Assembly: GCA_964019135.1 (NCBI GenBank)
Contig: OZ025257.1
Span: 20,425,971-20,489,970, forward strand
Reading direction: 5' to 3'
Length of the DNA: 64,000 nt
Source of the DNA: Arenicola marina
Taxonomy: Eukaryota > Annelida > Polychaeta > Arenicolidae
Below the pieces are notes generated by a model. That model did no database searches, was not told the DNA's origin, and saw only the letters and a list, made by a program, of their open reading frames with translations. This document shows, piece by piece, positions 1-23,939 of this stretch. Numbering within the stretch: the stretch's first letter is position 1; each line of letters begins with the position of its first letter. The position numbers were made by a program, and so were the translations under genes.

Positions 1-1539
1 GGGGGGGGGGGGTAGATCATTCCGCTCCAGTGTAAGTTTCCTGATTCGTGTTATCCAATGACGCTAAATTTTTCACGTTATGATTCACCTCCTTTTTTCA
101 TGGAAAATTTGATTCCAAAATATCACAGGAGAAGCTGATGATAATATTATGATGACATGGGTTACGGCGTCGGTAGGTAAAGAATGCCACATAATTTAGT
201 GAAAATTAAAATATAAGTTGTAAACCTAATTCAATAGTAGTCATAATTATTTTGACAAATCCACACCTTTTGATTGTTTTAAATTTAATTTATTTGGGGG
301 ACAAATTTGAACGGATACTAAATTTCAGATCTGATGTATCGTTATACACGGGAATGATCAGCCGGGCTCCCCAGCTTGAAGTGGACCTATAGCGCGTTCG
401 GATATGGTCGACGAGCACGTGGCTCGAACACCATGGGGGCGGGGAAGGGGGGAGGGACCATATGCACCTTACAAATATCAGTGTCAGTCGACCCCATGCC
501 TTTCTTCGCAAAGAGTATGGGCTACATGGCTCTAGCTGTGCACCTTGAATCTTACTATTGTCGCGACAGGCCATTTCAGGAATTAAAGCTTCATACTCAA
601 AAAAGCAATTGACTTGACTGGGATCTGTCCGCGCGTGCACCTTTGCCTTGGGATAAGGTGTTGCTGCTGGTACGTGCCAAAAGCACGACGGGCGCACTAT
701 GATATCATCGCAATACGCTAGGTTTCTGCTGAGCATCGGCTTTTGGGGAGAACTCGAATATAAGGACAAGGGCGGTTATGGCCAAAAAATAATGGCCGAG
801 GGGGCTCCATACGTAATATGGTACATGCAGTTTGCATTAGGAAACGGTATCGATCCTTGCTAAAAAATTAAAATCCGCCATTGGGTCGGCCGAGTGCGAA
901 CCTCACTTTGACCATATTATGATAGAACATCAGGCAGGGAGGCCTAAGTAAACGGGTCAGCATTTCTTAAAATCCTCTGTCGTGTCTTTTACAATTACAT
1001 AAGTATCAACTTTGATGGTCACGCTTGGCTAACTTTCAGTTTTTTTAGAACCACGAGCTATTGCTATAGACCAACATTTGTTGCCCCTTTACCATGAATT
1101 CAGGGGGGTTGGGGGCGGGGGGGTTTCAGTGTTGAATTTTAGGTGGAGTTTTTGCTTAATCTCACGCATGTTTATCGTTACATCAGTTTCATTTATATCT
1201 GTGAATAAACTGACATGGACATGGATAGAGTAGGGGGGGGGGGGGGGCGGGGGGAGGAGGTGTAGGAATATTGGATGCATCTTAGCACGGCCAACTGCCT
1301 GAGCACCAATGAAGTGATTCGGGAGGCTAAGTGCGAGCGCACCGGAAGTAGCCGTCATAGGAAGTTTGTTTGTTTACGATTTCTGCGCAGGCTCATGAAT
1401 TTTACTGAAGACGAAGAAATTACATTGTCAGCTTTTACTGGAACAAATATTAATATATGATAACTGTAGCCGAGCATCTATCTTATGTAGTCCGCAAAGA
1501 TCTCATTTATAGCTCGAAGAGCAAGTTAGAGCTTTGAAT
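1..1539. other. Upstream region of PHAF1
   Basis: No coding exon is recognisable here. The window opens with a run of 12 G, and a second G-rich stretch near 1232-1258 lies about 290 bp before the PHAF1 start codon and could form a quadruplex. An old SINE-like remnant lies near 376-570. No TATA box or defined core promoter was recognised, and a non-coding first exon of PHAF1 cannot be excluded. The small open frames here (for example 290-769 on the minus strand) show no recognisable domain. Confidence 0.5.
376..570 (+). mobile_element. Divergent relic of the tRNA-like SINE family A
   Basis: A stretch near 500-530 resembles the body of the clear SINE copies elsewhere in the window: a cytosine-thymine rich segment followed by the TCGCAAAGAGTATGGG motif and a 'catggctc' block. 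The tRNA-like head is too decayed to score A and B boxes. It is old or truncated. The call rests only on similarity to the copies at 10187-10412 and 26467-26722. Confidence 0.3.
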
Positions 1540-14878
<13,339 letters not shown>

Positions 14879-15131
14879 CAACCGCTACCATGGCAACGAC
14901 GGGGTACAGTGGTTGGGGCAAGCTGTACAGACGCAAGGATTGGGGGGTTCGGGATGACTGGGCTGACGATGGACAGACCGTAACGTCAGAATGCCCCTGG
15001 TTACCTGCTTCAGTCGCACGCCGATGAGGCCGATATCTGTCAGTGGGTGGTTCGCGCATGCCCTCTGGCTCCTAGCAACGCAGACGGCTGGTCGTCACCA
15101 GCGAGGAGGAAGAAATCAAGGATGAAAAACC

Positions 15132-15137
15132 ATTAAA
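15132..15137 (+). terminator. Possible PHAF1 poly(A) signal (ATTAAA)
   Basis: ATTAAA occurs 254 bp after the PHAF1 stop and is the first AATAAA-class hexamer I noticed downstream. The A-rich context makes chance occurrence likely, and no downstream GU-rich element was identified. Confidence 0.25.
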
Positions 15138-16271
15138 AAAAACTGTAGCAACCCGTTATCGTAGGGTTCGGAGGATATAATACGTGAAAGCCATATTGCG
15201 GGGAAACGGAAACGGTTACTAAGTACTTGTAAGTTGAACGTCTACGCGTATGTATAAGGTATTGTATGCAGTTCTACATTTATGGAAGTATTTGAATGCA
15301 CGAAGTGTTTTTTTTTTGTTATTGCGTATAAGCGACTTTTCTGAATATGCCATTGTAATTGTACAGAAAAAGGATACTTTTCATTTATGTGCGTAATTTC
15401 GGCGTCTAGATGCTCAAAGTTAAGAGATTCTGATCTGTGGATGGCACTGTTACAGCTCACTGATGCTGTAGAAACCGTTTGAGCAGGTAACGTTTGATGT
15501 TAAAATCTAGTAAACGTACGCGTAGTAATATGACCATTGCATATGAGTGTGTTACGCTTCTGGTTGGTGTAGTAATGCGAGAGATATATAATCACTCGTG
15601 ATGTCTGTAATTTAGTCAAGTACTTTGTACCTGTCCTCCTGTCTGGCCTTGAACAGCGGTCAGGGGCGGGGGGACCAACAGTTCTGACCAATGTGCCATT
15701 CGGCCTTTGTTTTGGGTCGTCAGCCCTGACAAGAAACGTAGCCGCCGAACTTTTTTGTGTGTCCCACCATTTAGTAAAAAAAAACGGAATTTATTATTGC
15801 TGAAGTTTTGGCCCCACTTGCATATTGTGCTTTGAAGTAGTAATACCACCATTGCCATCATTTCACCCAGTTGCGTTGCAAACTCCCTGTGTGCATCCCA
15901 TGATGGCCTATAGGGAGACTCGCTAAATATATAACAAATCATAAACTTGCTTCTGTTCAGATAGCATCAAAAGTATTCCATCCATGACCCACCAAGTGGG
16001 CAAGGCCAGTTAATATTCACCCGTTATCGATATACGAGTGACTACTTTGTTTACAAAAACTGCTTAACGTGGCGGCCATGTTTGTTGTCTGGTCCAACGA
16101 CCTCTAAAGCTGTCTGCGAGACCTGCGTAATGACTGATCTAGTTCATTTTTTTTTTGATCTCAGGTATATCGTGTCCTAAAACCTAGGAGTCAATGAAAA
16201 AACAGCCAGTTAGTTAACTAAACGTTGTTATAAGTTTCATCGTGTAGAGGCAAAGAATGCCTTTGTTGTTA

Positions 16272-16309
16272 TGACGTCACACGTTATGACGTCACGAACC
16301 GATCACGTG
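16272..16309. promoter_or_regulatory. Two CRE palindromes and a palindromic E-box in 38 bp
   Basis: TGACGTCA, the full CREB/ATF palindrome, occurs at 16272-16279 and again at 16287-16294. It is followed by CACGTG at 16304-16309 inside GATCACGTGATC. All three are perfect palindromes 7-9 bp apart. The cluster lies 1.4 kb past the PHAF1 stop with no recognised gene downstream, so it may be an enhancer or the promoter of an unannotated transcript. Binding is inferred from motifs only. Confidence 0.55.
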
Positions 16310-17120
16310 ATCAGTTCTCGTTTCTCCTGCTGTTGACAATTTTTCCTTGTTCAGACGGTCTGATTAATCTTCAACCATCTGGTTTGTGGGTCCCACTGGA
16401 AGGCATTCTCGTTAATTCGTTCCGTTATTTCGCTAACTTCATACGTAAGAGATCCGTGAATATCTGCTGCGAAGCCAGTGATTCCTCTCCATTCATGTTA
16501 GTGTTACGTGCTGCTGTCTGGTGGCTTCAGGTAGTCTAGATAGTTAACCCATCACGCCCAGATCATCAAGGTCATAAGGTCAAACTGGGGTTGGTGTAGA
16601 TATTCATTATTATTGCATCATTCGGAAGATAGCTGTTTTACTGTACATTTTTTGGTCTTCTTACTGTGTTTCTTTTAAAAGCTCCATCGTTTTTGTTGAG
16701 AAGTGCAAAAGAAATTACGTTAATTGTATAAAAACGATATTCTGCCTATATTAGGCGGGGTAAGTTTCCGACCTGAATTGACATTTGCCCTTAGCGTAGG
16801 ATATTTGGTTTGCTTTTTTAAGCTGTTTTTAAAATGTTGAGGTGACTTATATTTGCAATTTCCATATGGAAAATTGAAAAAAGGAAAATCAGTATGCATG
16901 AAATTGTGAATCTGTCCTGATGAAACGACGGACGTTTTAATGGTTTTAAGGTGTCGGCCTCACAATCTGAAGTGAACGATTTGTAAGATTTTTGAGCCCT
17001 GGACATTTTTTGAGTTTAACTTACAAATCTGATGTTGTCCTCCCATCATTTTGGAAGGCCAACCAACCTCCACATACAACATTGCAACACCTGCATACCG
17101 ACCGGAGGCCTCACTTCGGC

Positions 17121-17292
17121 GTTAATGGTCCCTCGCGGGATCATTAATATTGAATACCAAAAAACTGAAAAACCCAAAAAAGTGAGTTCTAGGTATCTGG
17201 AGATGGTTAATGGTCCCTCGCGGGATCATTAATATTGAATACCAAAAAACTGAAAAACCAAAAAAAGTGAGTTCTAGGTCTCTGGAGATGTT
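17121..17292. repeat. 85-bp tandem duplication, two copies
   Basis: The segment from 17121 (GTTAATGGTCCCTCGCGGGA start) recurs at 17206 with only a few differences, then the similarity ends near 17292. No coding meaning is seen. Confidence 0.85.
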
Positions 17293-17499
17293 AGAAACAA
17301 AGTCCCGGGTTGCCTGTAAACGCCGGTTGAGTGAGGACAAGGGGGGGGGGGGGGCGGCTGGTGATGACGGGCAATTGTCACTGATCTTACTAACAACACT
17401 ACTGGAATACCCAATATATATGGAATGTATCCACAGTATTCAATATTTACTATAATCAGATGAAGTAAAATATAATTATAAAAAAAAAAGGTAAAATTT

Positions 17500-17615
17500 A
17501 AAATTGAAGGTAAAACATAATTTTCAAGTTAAGGTAAACCATAATTTTCAAGTTAAAGATAAACTATAATTTTCAAGTTAAAGATAAACTATAATTTTCA
17601 AGTTAAAGGTAAAAT
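17500..17615. repeat. 25-bp AT-rich minisatellite, 4-5 units
   Basis: The unit is close to AAACTATAATTTTCAAGTTA plus AAGAT, in very AT-rich DNA. Confidence 0.8.
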
Positions 17616-17944
17616 TTAAATAGATTTTAATTCAAATAAATTAAAATTTAAAATAATTCTCAAAATAAAGTAATTTAAAACCAAAGGGAACCTACGACGT
17701 CCGCAAATGTAGTGGACAAAATGTTATCCTGTAATATACGGATGGATCCAGGTCACAGGGTGCCGGAAGCCTGTGCGTGTCCTGGGCATTACCATTCCAG
17801 TATGAACGAGTTAAGTACCCGGACAGATCCGTGACTCTTTCTGGGTATACATGTATACGGCTGTTGTAGTGTTAATATTGTCGCCTTACGTACGCGCAGA
17901 GTCCCAGCGTGGGTCTGTTACACTACGCCCAAGCCTCTTATAGT

Positions 17945-18015
17945 TTGTCAATATCTGCCCTGGGGTCCCGTACCCCCGGGGCATGGCTCCTCACGACGCC
18001 CTGAATAGCCATTGA
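17945..18015 (+). mobile_element. 3' remnant of SINE family A
   Basis: It contains the 'tacccccggggcatggctcc' body block and the 'gacgccctgaat' tail of the SINE seen intact at 10187-10412. The tRNA-like head is missing. Confidence 0.5.
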
Positions 18016-19182
18016 CATAGTTATGTGTATGCACTGATTGATCTGATCGAGTCACTGAGTGAATCCTACAAGCCCGTTAACGTGCCAAGGTTTATTTTCA
18101 CGAGTGTCTAATTTATAGCATGCTGATGGGCTACTGTTTAAGTGACCCGTCATCCACTCAATGGCTAAAATCTGTTTCAATCTATCGCACTAACTACCTA
18201 AATAATTGGACCAACATCGGATCATCATATACTATTTCGCAATGTAATGGGTATTTTTAGTGACAATTATAACAAGCAGTGGCAGAGTTAAGCAGTGGAT
18301 AAAAGTAAGATTCTTTATCTGTCAATGCGATGTTGTATTTTTTAATCGTTCTTATAATTCGCTGGTTTACTTCTTGCTCTCACTTTAACCGTTGCTCTGG
18401 ATATTTTGGTTTTATTAACCCCTAAACGTGAATGCATCCATGCTTTGTCGTTGCCTTTAATCTATTAATAACTTGTATTATGCCGCTTAAAGGGCTTTTA
18501 ATTATGGGGTATCGTTTCATTTATGCTGTATTAACCCTATACGACATAATTACAGCAGCTGTACTTAATTAAGTGTATTTAGTTTATCTATACGTTATAT
18601 TTAACCCTTTAATTATCAACAGCGACATGGCCAACTGATGGGTGACCGGGAACCAGCGCTTTACGTAGCCTGTCTGGTTCCCTGTTACGGCTCTCTGTCT
18701 TTCCTTATTTTTGCCATAGACCTCAACCTGTTTAATTCCAGTGTCGTCGCTTCACGCCCCTGTAGAAATGAAAATGGATATTTCCATTGACAGGCACGTA
18801 TTGGCCAGTAAACGAGTGTGTTGTATCATACTCCCCCCTTCTCACAAAGCGTCGCATTGCCTACCAGTCACGTGACTCGAATCCTCGCACATATATATAG
18901 CACCTCGCATTCTACGTTCTCTTTGCGCACGTGGCTTCCGATAGTGACTCCAATTGACTGTTCATCGTATGATATGTGTACTGTATCAACTGCGATTCAC
19001 GAGACGATATTTTAATTGCGTTGACATTTTCTTTTTATCACGACACGAGGATGACAATGTCTGGATTAGCCCACCCCTAACTCCCTCCCCTGGCCCACCT
19101 TTCTCACTGCCCCCCTCCAATTTATTTCCTATCCCTACCCGTGGATGCACTAGCTTGCACGGCACTGAATATAGAGACATGG

Positions 19183-19413
19183 GGCCGCATTCATAAACCA
19201 CACGTAAAGTGCATTTTCGTCGTAGCTTCACCAGCTTGTTGTGGTTTTACTCATTGTTAAGAAATCATATGCAATATCATTTTATCACATTCTTCATTGA
19301 GAAAATCCACCTTTGGTTGAAGACTTTTCTATCATAATAACCGGTAATCGGTCGACAAATGTTGCGCTTGGCACTAAGTCTATTGTCGCAGCCTAAGTGT
19401 GGTTTATGAATAC
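19183..19413. mobile_element. MITE of about 230 bp with CATTCATAAACCACAC-type inverted ends
   Basis: CCGCATTCATAAACCACAC near 19185 is matched in reverse complement by GTGTGGTTTATGAATACCGC near 19397-19416. The interior is AT-rich and non-coding. A related, more diverged pair of ends is seen at 60701-60995, so this is a repeat family. Confidence 0.65.
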
Positions 19414-20261
19414 CGCTCATGGTTCTCTAGTCGTCCACCCAATTGGGTTACTCCTGGGTGAGTTCTGATTAACGCCAGCGCAAATTAAGAGGTCAAAAGC
19501 CCGTGTGGTGTAGTCCGGAATATAAACACCAGTACCGTTAGTGAGCTCACTAGGGCCCTGTCGATTGATAGGGGACTGTGACGGTTGTATTTATACTATA
19601 TGCATTGGTTGTGGTACGATGTTAATGGAAGGTTCATGCAAGGTATAGTGGTAACTATTATACATTCTGGTTCTCTATAATCTGTAGCCTATTGGTGTAG
19701 GGAGAACCGAACGAACATACCCCTATTATCGCCATGGCGACTGAAACGGTGTTCACTCCGTCTTGATTCATATTTTATGAAGGTACTTGCACAACGGAAC
19801 CTGGTTTCTGGATGAGTTATTGAAACTACTTTTCTGTGGCTAAATCTCCTAAGCAAACCGGGTAATATAGTAGCTATATATAAGTGTCTGTTGGCCAAGA
19901 AAAAGAAACCGTGAAGTGTTTCAACGTTCTGTAGCTTTCCATTGACAAGAATTCGTGAACGAAACATTCAATTCTTGAATGGAAAATCAGTGTTAAATTC
20001 AATATGAAAAACGCCTAATTCTATTATCTTGTCCTAAAAAAAACTAAGAGATTATAGTTTGCATCGAACAATGACAGTCTTGATGTGTTTGTCGCCAACT
20101 TTTGGTTAAAGATCCATTTGTTTTGTTACCTAAAAGGGGGTTCTATTCGTATTTTGTTGTGAACGCCGTTTTTGATTTGTGAAACACTTTCATATTTTAA
20201 TAAATGACTTGTCGGTACCCCAGTTTTACTTGTTAGTTGATGTTACAAGCGTTACGGCGGG

Positions 20262-20745
20262 TGTCGCGCCAGTCCAGAGTGGCGTACCGAGAGTCGGACC
20301 AGTCCAGAGTGGCGTACCGGGTCTCGCACCAGTCCAGAGTGGCGTACCGGGTGTCGCACCAGACTACATTGGCGTACCGGGTGTCGCACCAGACTACATT
20401 GGCGTACCGGGTGTCGCACCAGACTACATTGGTTCAAAGAGTGACGTACCGGGTGTCTCACCAGTCCAGAGTAGCCTACCGGATATCGCACCAGACCAGA
20501 GTGGCGTACCGGGTGTCGCCCAGTCCAGAGTAGCGTACCAGATATCGCACCAGTCCACAGTGGCGTACCGGGTGTCGCACCACTCAAGAGTAGCGTACCG
20601 GATATTGCACCAGTCTAGAATGGCGTACTGTATCTCGCACCAGTCCACAATGGCGTACTGGGTGCCGCACCAGTCCAGAGTGGCGTACCGGGTGTCGCAC
20701 CAGTTCAGAGTATCGCACCGGGTGTCGCGTTTACTGTTGCTCGAC
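20262..20745 (+). repeat. 30-bp minisatellite, about 16 units, open in several frames
   Basis: The unit is close to GGCGTACCGGGTGTCGCACC plus AGTCCAGAGT. Because 30 is divisible by 3 and the unit lacks stops, frames on both strands stay open, including a 193-codon frame at 20179-20760. That frame encodes a decapeptide repeat (GVPGVAPVQS type) resembling elastin-like sequence. There is no splice context, conserved domain or homologue that I recognise, so I treat it as a repeat and not a gene. Confidence 0.9.
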
Positions 20746-21029
20746 CAGTTGGACGCCTAAACTAAACGCCGAGATGGGACCATCATGCGGTCGACCGCAT
20801 CACAGGAAGATATGCGAGACATTCCAATGCGGGGGTCACAAGATATAATAGGCTGTCGCACAAAACAGGCGAAGCTGTGTTTCGTTCGTTAATTACTGAA
20901 AACTCGATTTTAATTTTAAAGTTCGATAGTAGATCCATAATGATCCATAATGGGCAGTTTACTTTACGGCCCCAGCACCTTATTAACGTGCCTCCTGTTT
21001 GAGCAGCAATGTGTGAACCTTGGGCTAAA

Positions 21030-22698
21030 CTTAAAGATAAAAGCGGCTATTCACTTCCACCACTGATATTGATTTCATAGTCAAAAATGTGTCAGAATAG
21101 GCCCCTAAGATTGCATTTATGGAAACAAAATCACCATACCGTTGGTATTTAGAAAATAGAGAGTTATTGCACTACGTTTCCGCGTCACTGATACGCATCC
21201 CGATCCGTTAACGCCGATACGTTTACGTTTCGGTTTTTCACTATCGCGCGGCGCACAAATGAGTTATTGCAGTCGGTATTCTGTCGACAACCGTAAAGCG
21301 ACGGCTGGCGTTCTTCACGATGTACGAAGGCAACCACAATAGAAGCAGAATCGAATACAAATAGAAAAAAGGTAGTACGATTTTGTTCAAAAGTGTTAAC
21401 ATCTGTTTTAGTGTTATGTCTATTTATATTACTTTTTTCGCTATCTTACCTCTAATCAAACAAAAACACAAACTGTAACAGAGCAGTTTCTTTAGAACTA
21501 ATTCTGTGATGGATTTAGACGATGATGAAGTAGCCATTTCCAGAAAAACACCTTCTGAAAATGGTAATTTCCTTCATTTTTTCATTTAAATTTGTGAAGT
21601 TTTTTTGTCACAGGGAACAAGTTCCTCAACTAACAGATTTCAAGTTGAAACTTCTTATTGAAACCACACTTATATAATAAATGTGAAACCATCTAAACAG
21701 TTTGCATCTTCATTGAACAATCATTTTTCATGTAGGTTCTGACCACAAATCAGGATCTGGCCTGGCCAATATTATTTCTAAATGTAGCGGTGAATTACGG
21801 TTACACCTGAATAAATGAAAGTAATACATCAATGCTATTTATGTAGCGTTCTGTGTGCAAAGTTTCAAAAAGCTTCTGGTATTTATTTCGGATTTGGATG
21901 GCTCGGGGTATGTGTGTGGGGGAAGAGGGCTGGTCTAAAAGTCTTGCACATGCAGTTTCTATTGGGCCATCTTAAGAGGAGGTCTAAATAAAAAAATTGT
22001 ATTGTTATGTTTAATCATTTTTTGCAAATGGTAATGCTTCTTTGTGAGGAAAATGTTTACATGAAACTTGAGTTGCTGAAATTATGTTAATGGTTTGTGC
22101 GGCATTGTGCACTGGGTGAACTGGCCACTGCGCTGGCCACGGCTACTGCAGACGAGCGAAAAATGTTCCACTTACATTCTACAAATTCTTTTGCTTTGCC
22201 TCGTCTAATGACATTCACTGCAATATATAAGCATCCGTAAAGTATCCTCTACCGATAACTGAGACATGCATTCGCAGAAAAATAAAAGATATGAAGGAAA
22301 TTCCATTGGGCTGTGATACGTACGGGCAAAACCTTAGAAAGGCGATTTATACGTTGTCCCGCAAAAGGATCTATATAGGTCAGGAGTTTTGATGACGTAA
22401 TTGATCATTGGGTTACGTTTTGGGATACGTTCAATCGAAAACGTAGTGCAATAACTCTCTAATATGGAAGATTTAGTTATGTAATGCTATTGAAATATAA
22501 CAATTGTGAATATTGGTCATTTTGCTCATTAAAAGCACACTGAATAGAAATGAACACTGATCTTTTCATGCAATTCATTTGTTTTGTATTTCCTTGTACC
22601 TCTGGTACATCATGCAATAAAAAAAATGATATGTCACCAACCAACGTCACAACGAGTCATTCGCATTTGCACTGACAATAGCCGCTTTTATCTTTAAG
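21030..22698. mobile_element. Non-autonomous DNA transposon with two nested inverted-repeat pairs
   Basis: The outer repeats of 22 bp, CTTAAAGATAAAAGCGGCTA plus TT, lie at 21030-21051 and in inverse at 22677-22698. An inner pair of 23 bp, containing AGAGAGTTATTGCACTACG, lies at 21157-21179 and in inverse at 22439-22461. Both pairs are perfect matches. No transposase was found; the interior is AT-rich and holds a possible tiny two-exon frame (21509-21563 joined to 21736-21818). Either one element has subterminal repeats or one element is inserted in another. Confidence 0.65.
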
Positions 22699-22733
22699 CT
22701 AGACAAAACACAGACCTGGGAGCAAAGGGCGAT

Positions 22734-22739
22734 TTTATT
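22734..22739 (-). terminator. Possible CDT1 poly(A) signal (AATAAA on minus strand)
   Basis: TTTATT on the plus strand reads AATAAA in the CDT1 sense, 1.2 kb after the stop. It was the nearest such hexamer I found downstream of the CDT1 stop. It is weak evidence without transcript data. Confidence 0.25.
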
Positions 22740-23529
22740 ATCATAGACTCGTCCCACATACAGACTAACATTATAACGTCAAATTTTAAAACGAGGACAT
22801 AACAGACCAGGGAATAAAGTACATGTCAAGATATCACTGTGAAGTCCATTGGACAGGGCACAATTAAGTACGTGATATGTTGCACGGTACGTGGAATTAA
22901 TGTTTCACAAATCATGCAACTAAAATCTCATAGTGTACTCAATTAAAACTAGGAGAGAAGATCGATAGAATAATTTAGTTTAAAATCAAGTTACTTATAA
23001 TGCCTTACTAAAATAGCCTACTACTTCGCCAACGAGGAGACACATCGAAACATGATCACGCGAAAATCTAACCGGCAATTCTGTACTAATTCGAGACCCG
23101 TAGAACTTTTATATCACGAGCCTGAAATGTCAGGTTTATCATTTTAAACACTTATCGCTAAAACAAATACATTCACTCACATGCAATGACCTAATTAATT
23201 AAATCTATAACTACATTTCACACGAAAGACAGTTCAATAAACCCCTTCACCCACCCTTGTGATATAGATTAAAAAAAAAATTCCACCCTGCAATCCCCTC
23301 CAACCCCACCCACTCCCCGCCTGTCCCAGCAGTAAAGATCCTTCACTCCCCACCTGAGGCCTCATAGTACGTTGTCCCTGGCGACGTGGTGCCACTCCTG
23401 TGTGGTCGCAGTACGTCCAGATACGTTGTGACCGGTTCGCGCTGGTTGAGACTGATCCATGCAGGTCGGTAGGTAGTCCGCCTCCGCTCAGATCTGCTGA
23501 CAACGGAATAAATACTCCCTGTCTTGGTC

Positions 23530-23939
23530 CGTATAGCTGGGTTAGACGAATGCCTGGCCCAGTTTGTTCCAGTCTGGGCCAGTTCACGGATCAGTTCTCA
23601 CCAGTTCTTCTGGCCCAGTATGCTCCAGTCTGAGCTATTTCTCACCAGTCCAGGCGAGTTCTCACCAATCCAGTTCACACCAGTCTGGTGTCAGGTTGCT
23701 CCAGTTTCGGCCAAGATTAGTTCACTCTGGGCTAGTTCTCACCGGTGCGGGCCGGTTCTCACCAGTCCGGGTCAGTTCACACCAGTCTCGACCAGTTCGC
23801 TCCAGTGTCGGCCAGTTCACACCGGTGAGAGCCAGTTCTCACCAGTTCACACTAGTCTGGACCAGGCTGTTCCAGTGTCGGCCAGTTTACACCGGTACGA
23901 GCCAGTTCACACTAGTCCAGGTCAGTTTACACCGAACTG
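23530..23939 (-). repeat. About 38-bp degenerate minisatellite forming the start of the CDT1 3' UTR
   Basis: Units contain 'ccagttctcacc', 'agtctgg' and 'ccagttcacac' blocks, about 10 in number and quite diverged. In the CDT1 sense the repeats start within a few bases of the TGA codon at 23940-23942, so they form the proximal 3' UTR. The plus strand is open in several frames by composition only. Confidence 0.75.

Larger units (their letters stand above)
14879..23939. other. Convergent intergenic region between PHAF1 and CDT1
   Basis: Nine kilobases lie between the two stop codons, so this holds both 3' UTRs. No conserved coding exon was found. Contents are listed separately: a weak poly(A) signal, a CRE/E-box cluster, short tandem repeats at 17.1-17.6 kb, a SINE remnant, a MITE at 19.2 kb, a 30-bp minisatellite at 20.3 kb, a nested inverted-repeat element at 21.0-22.7 kb, and the CDT1 3' repeats. 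I saw nothing distinctive in 14900-16250, 17620-17940, 18020-18880 or 19420-20170. Confidence 0.6.

Noticed and set aside
19983-20178. Upstream exon or promoter for the 193-codon repeat frame
   Set aside because: No TATA, initiator or splice signals with support; the frame is explained by the 30-bp unit length.
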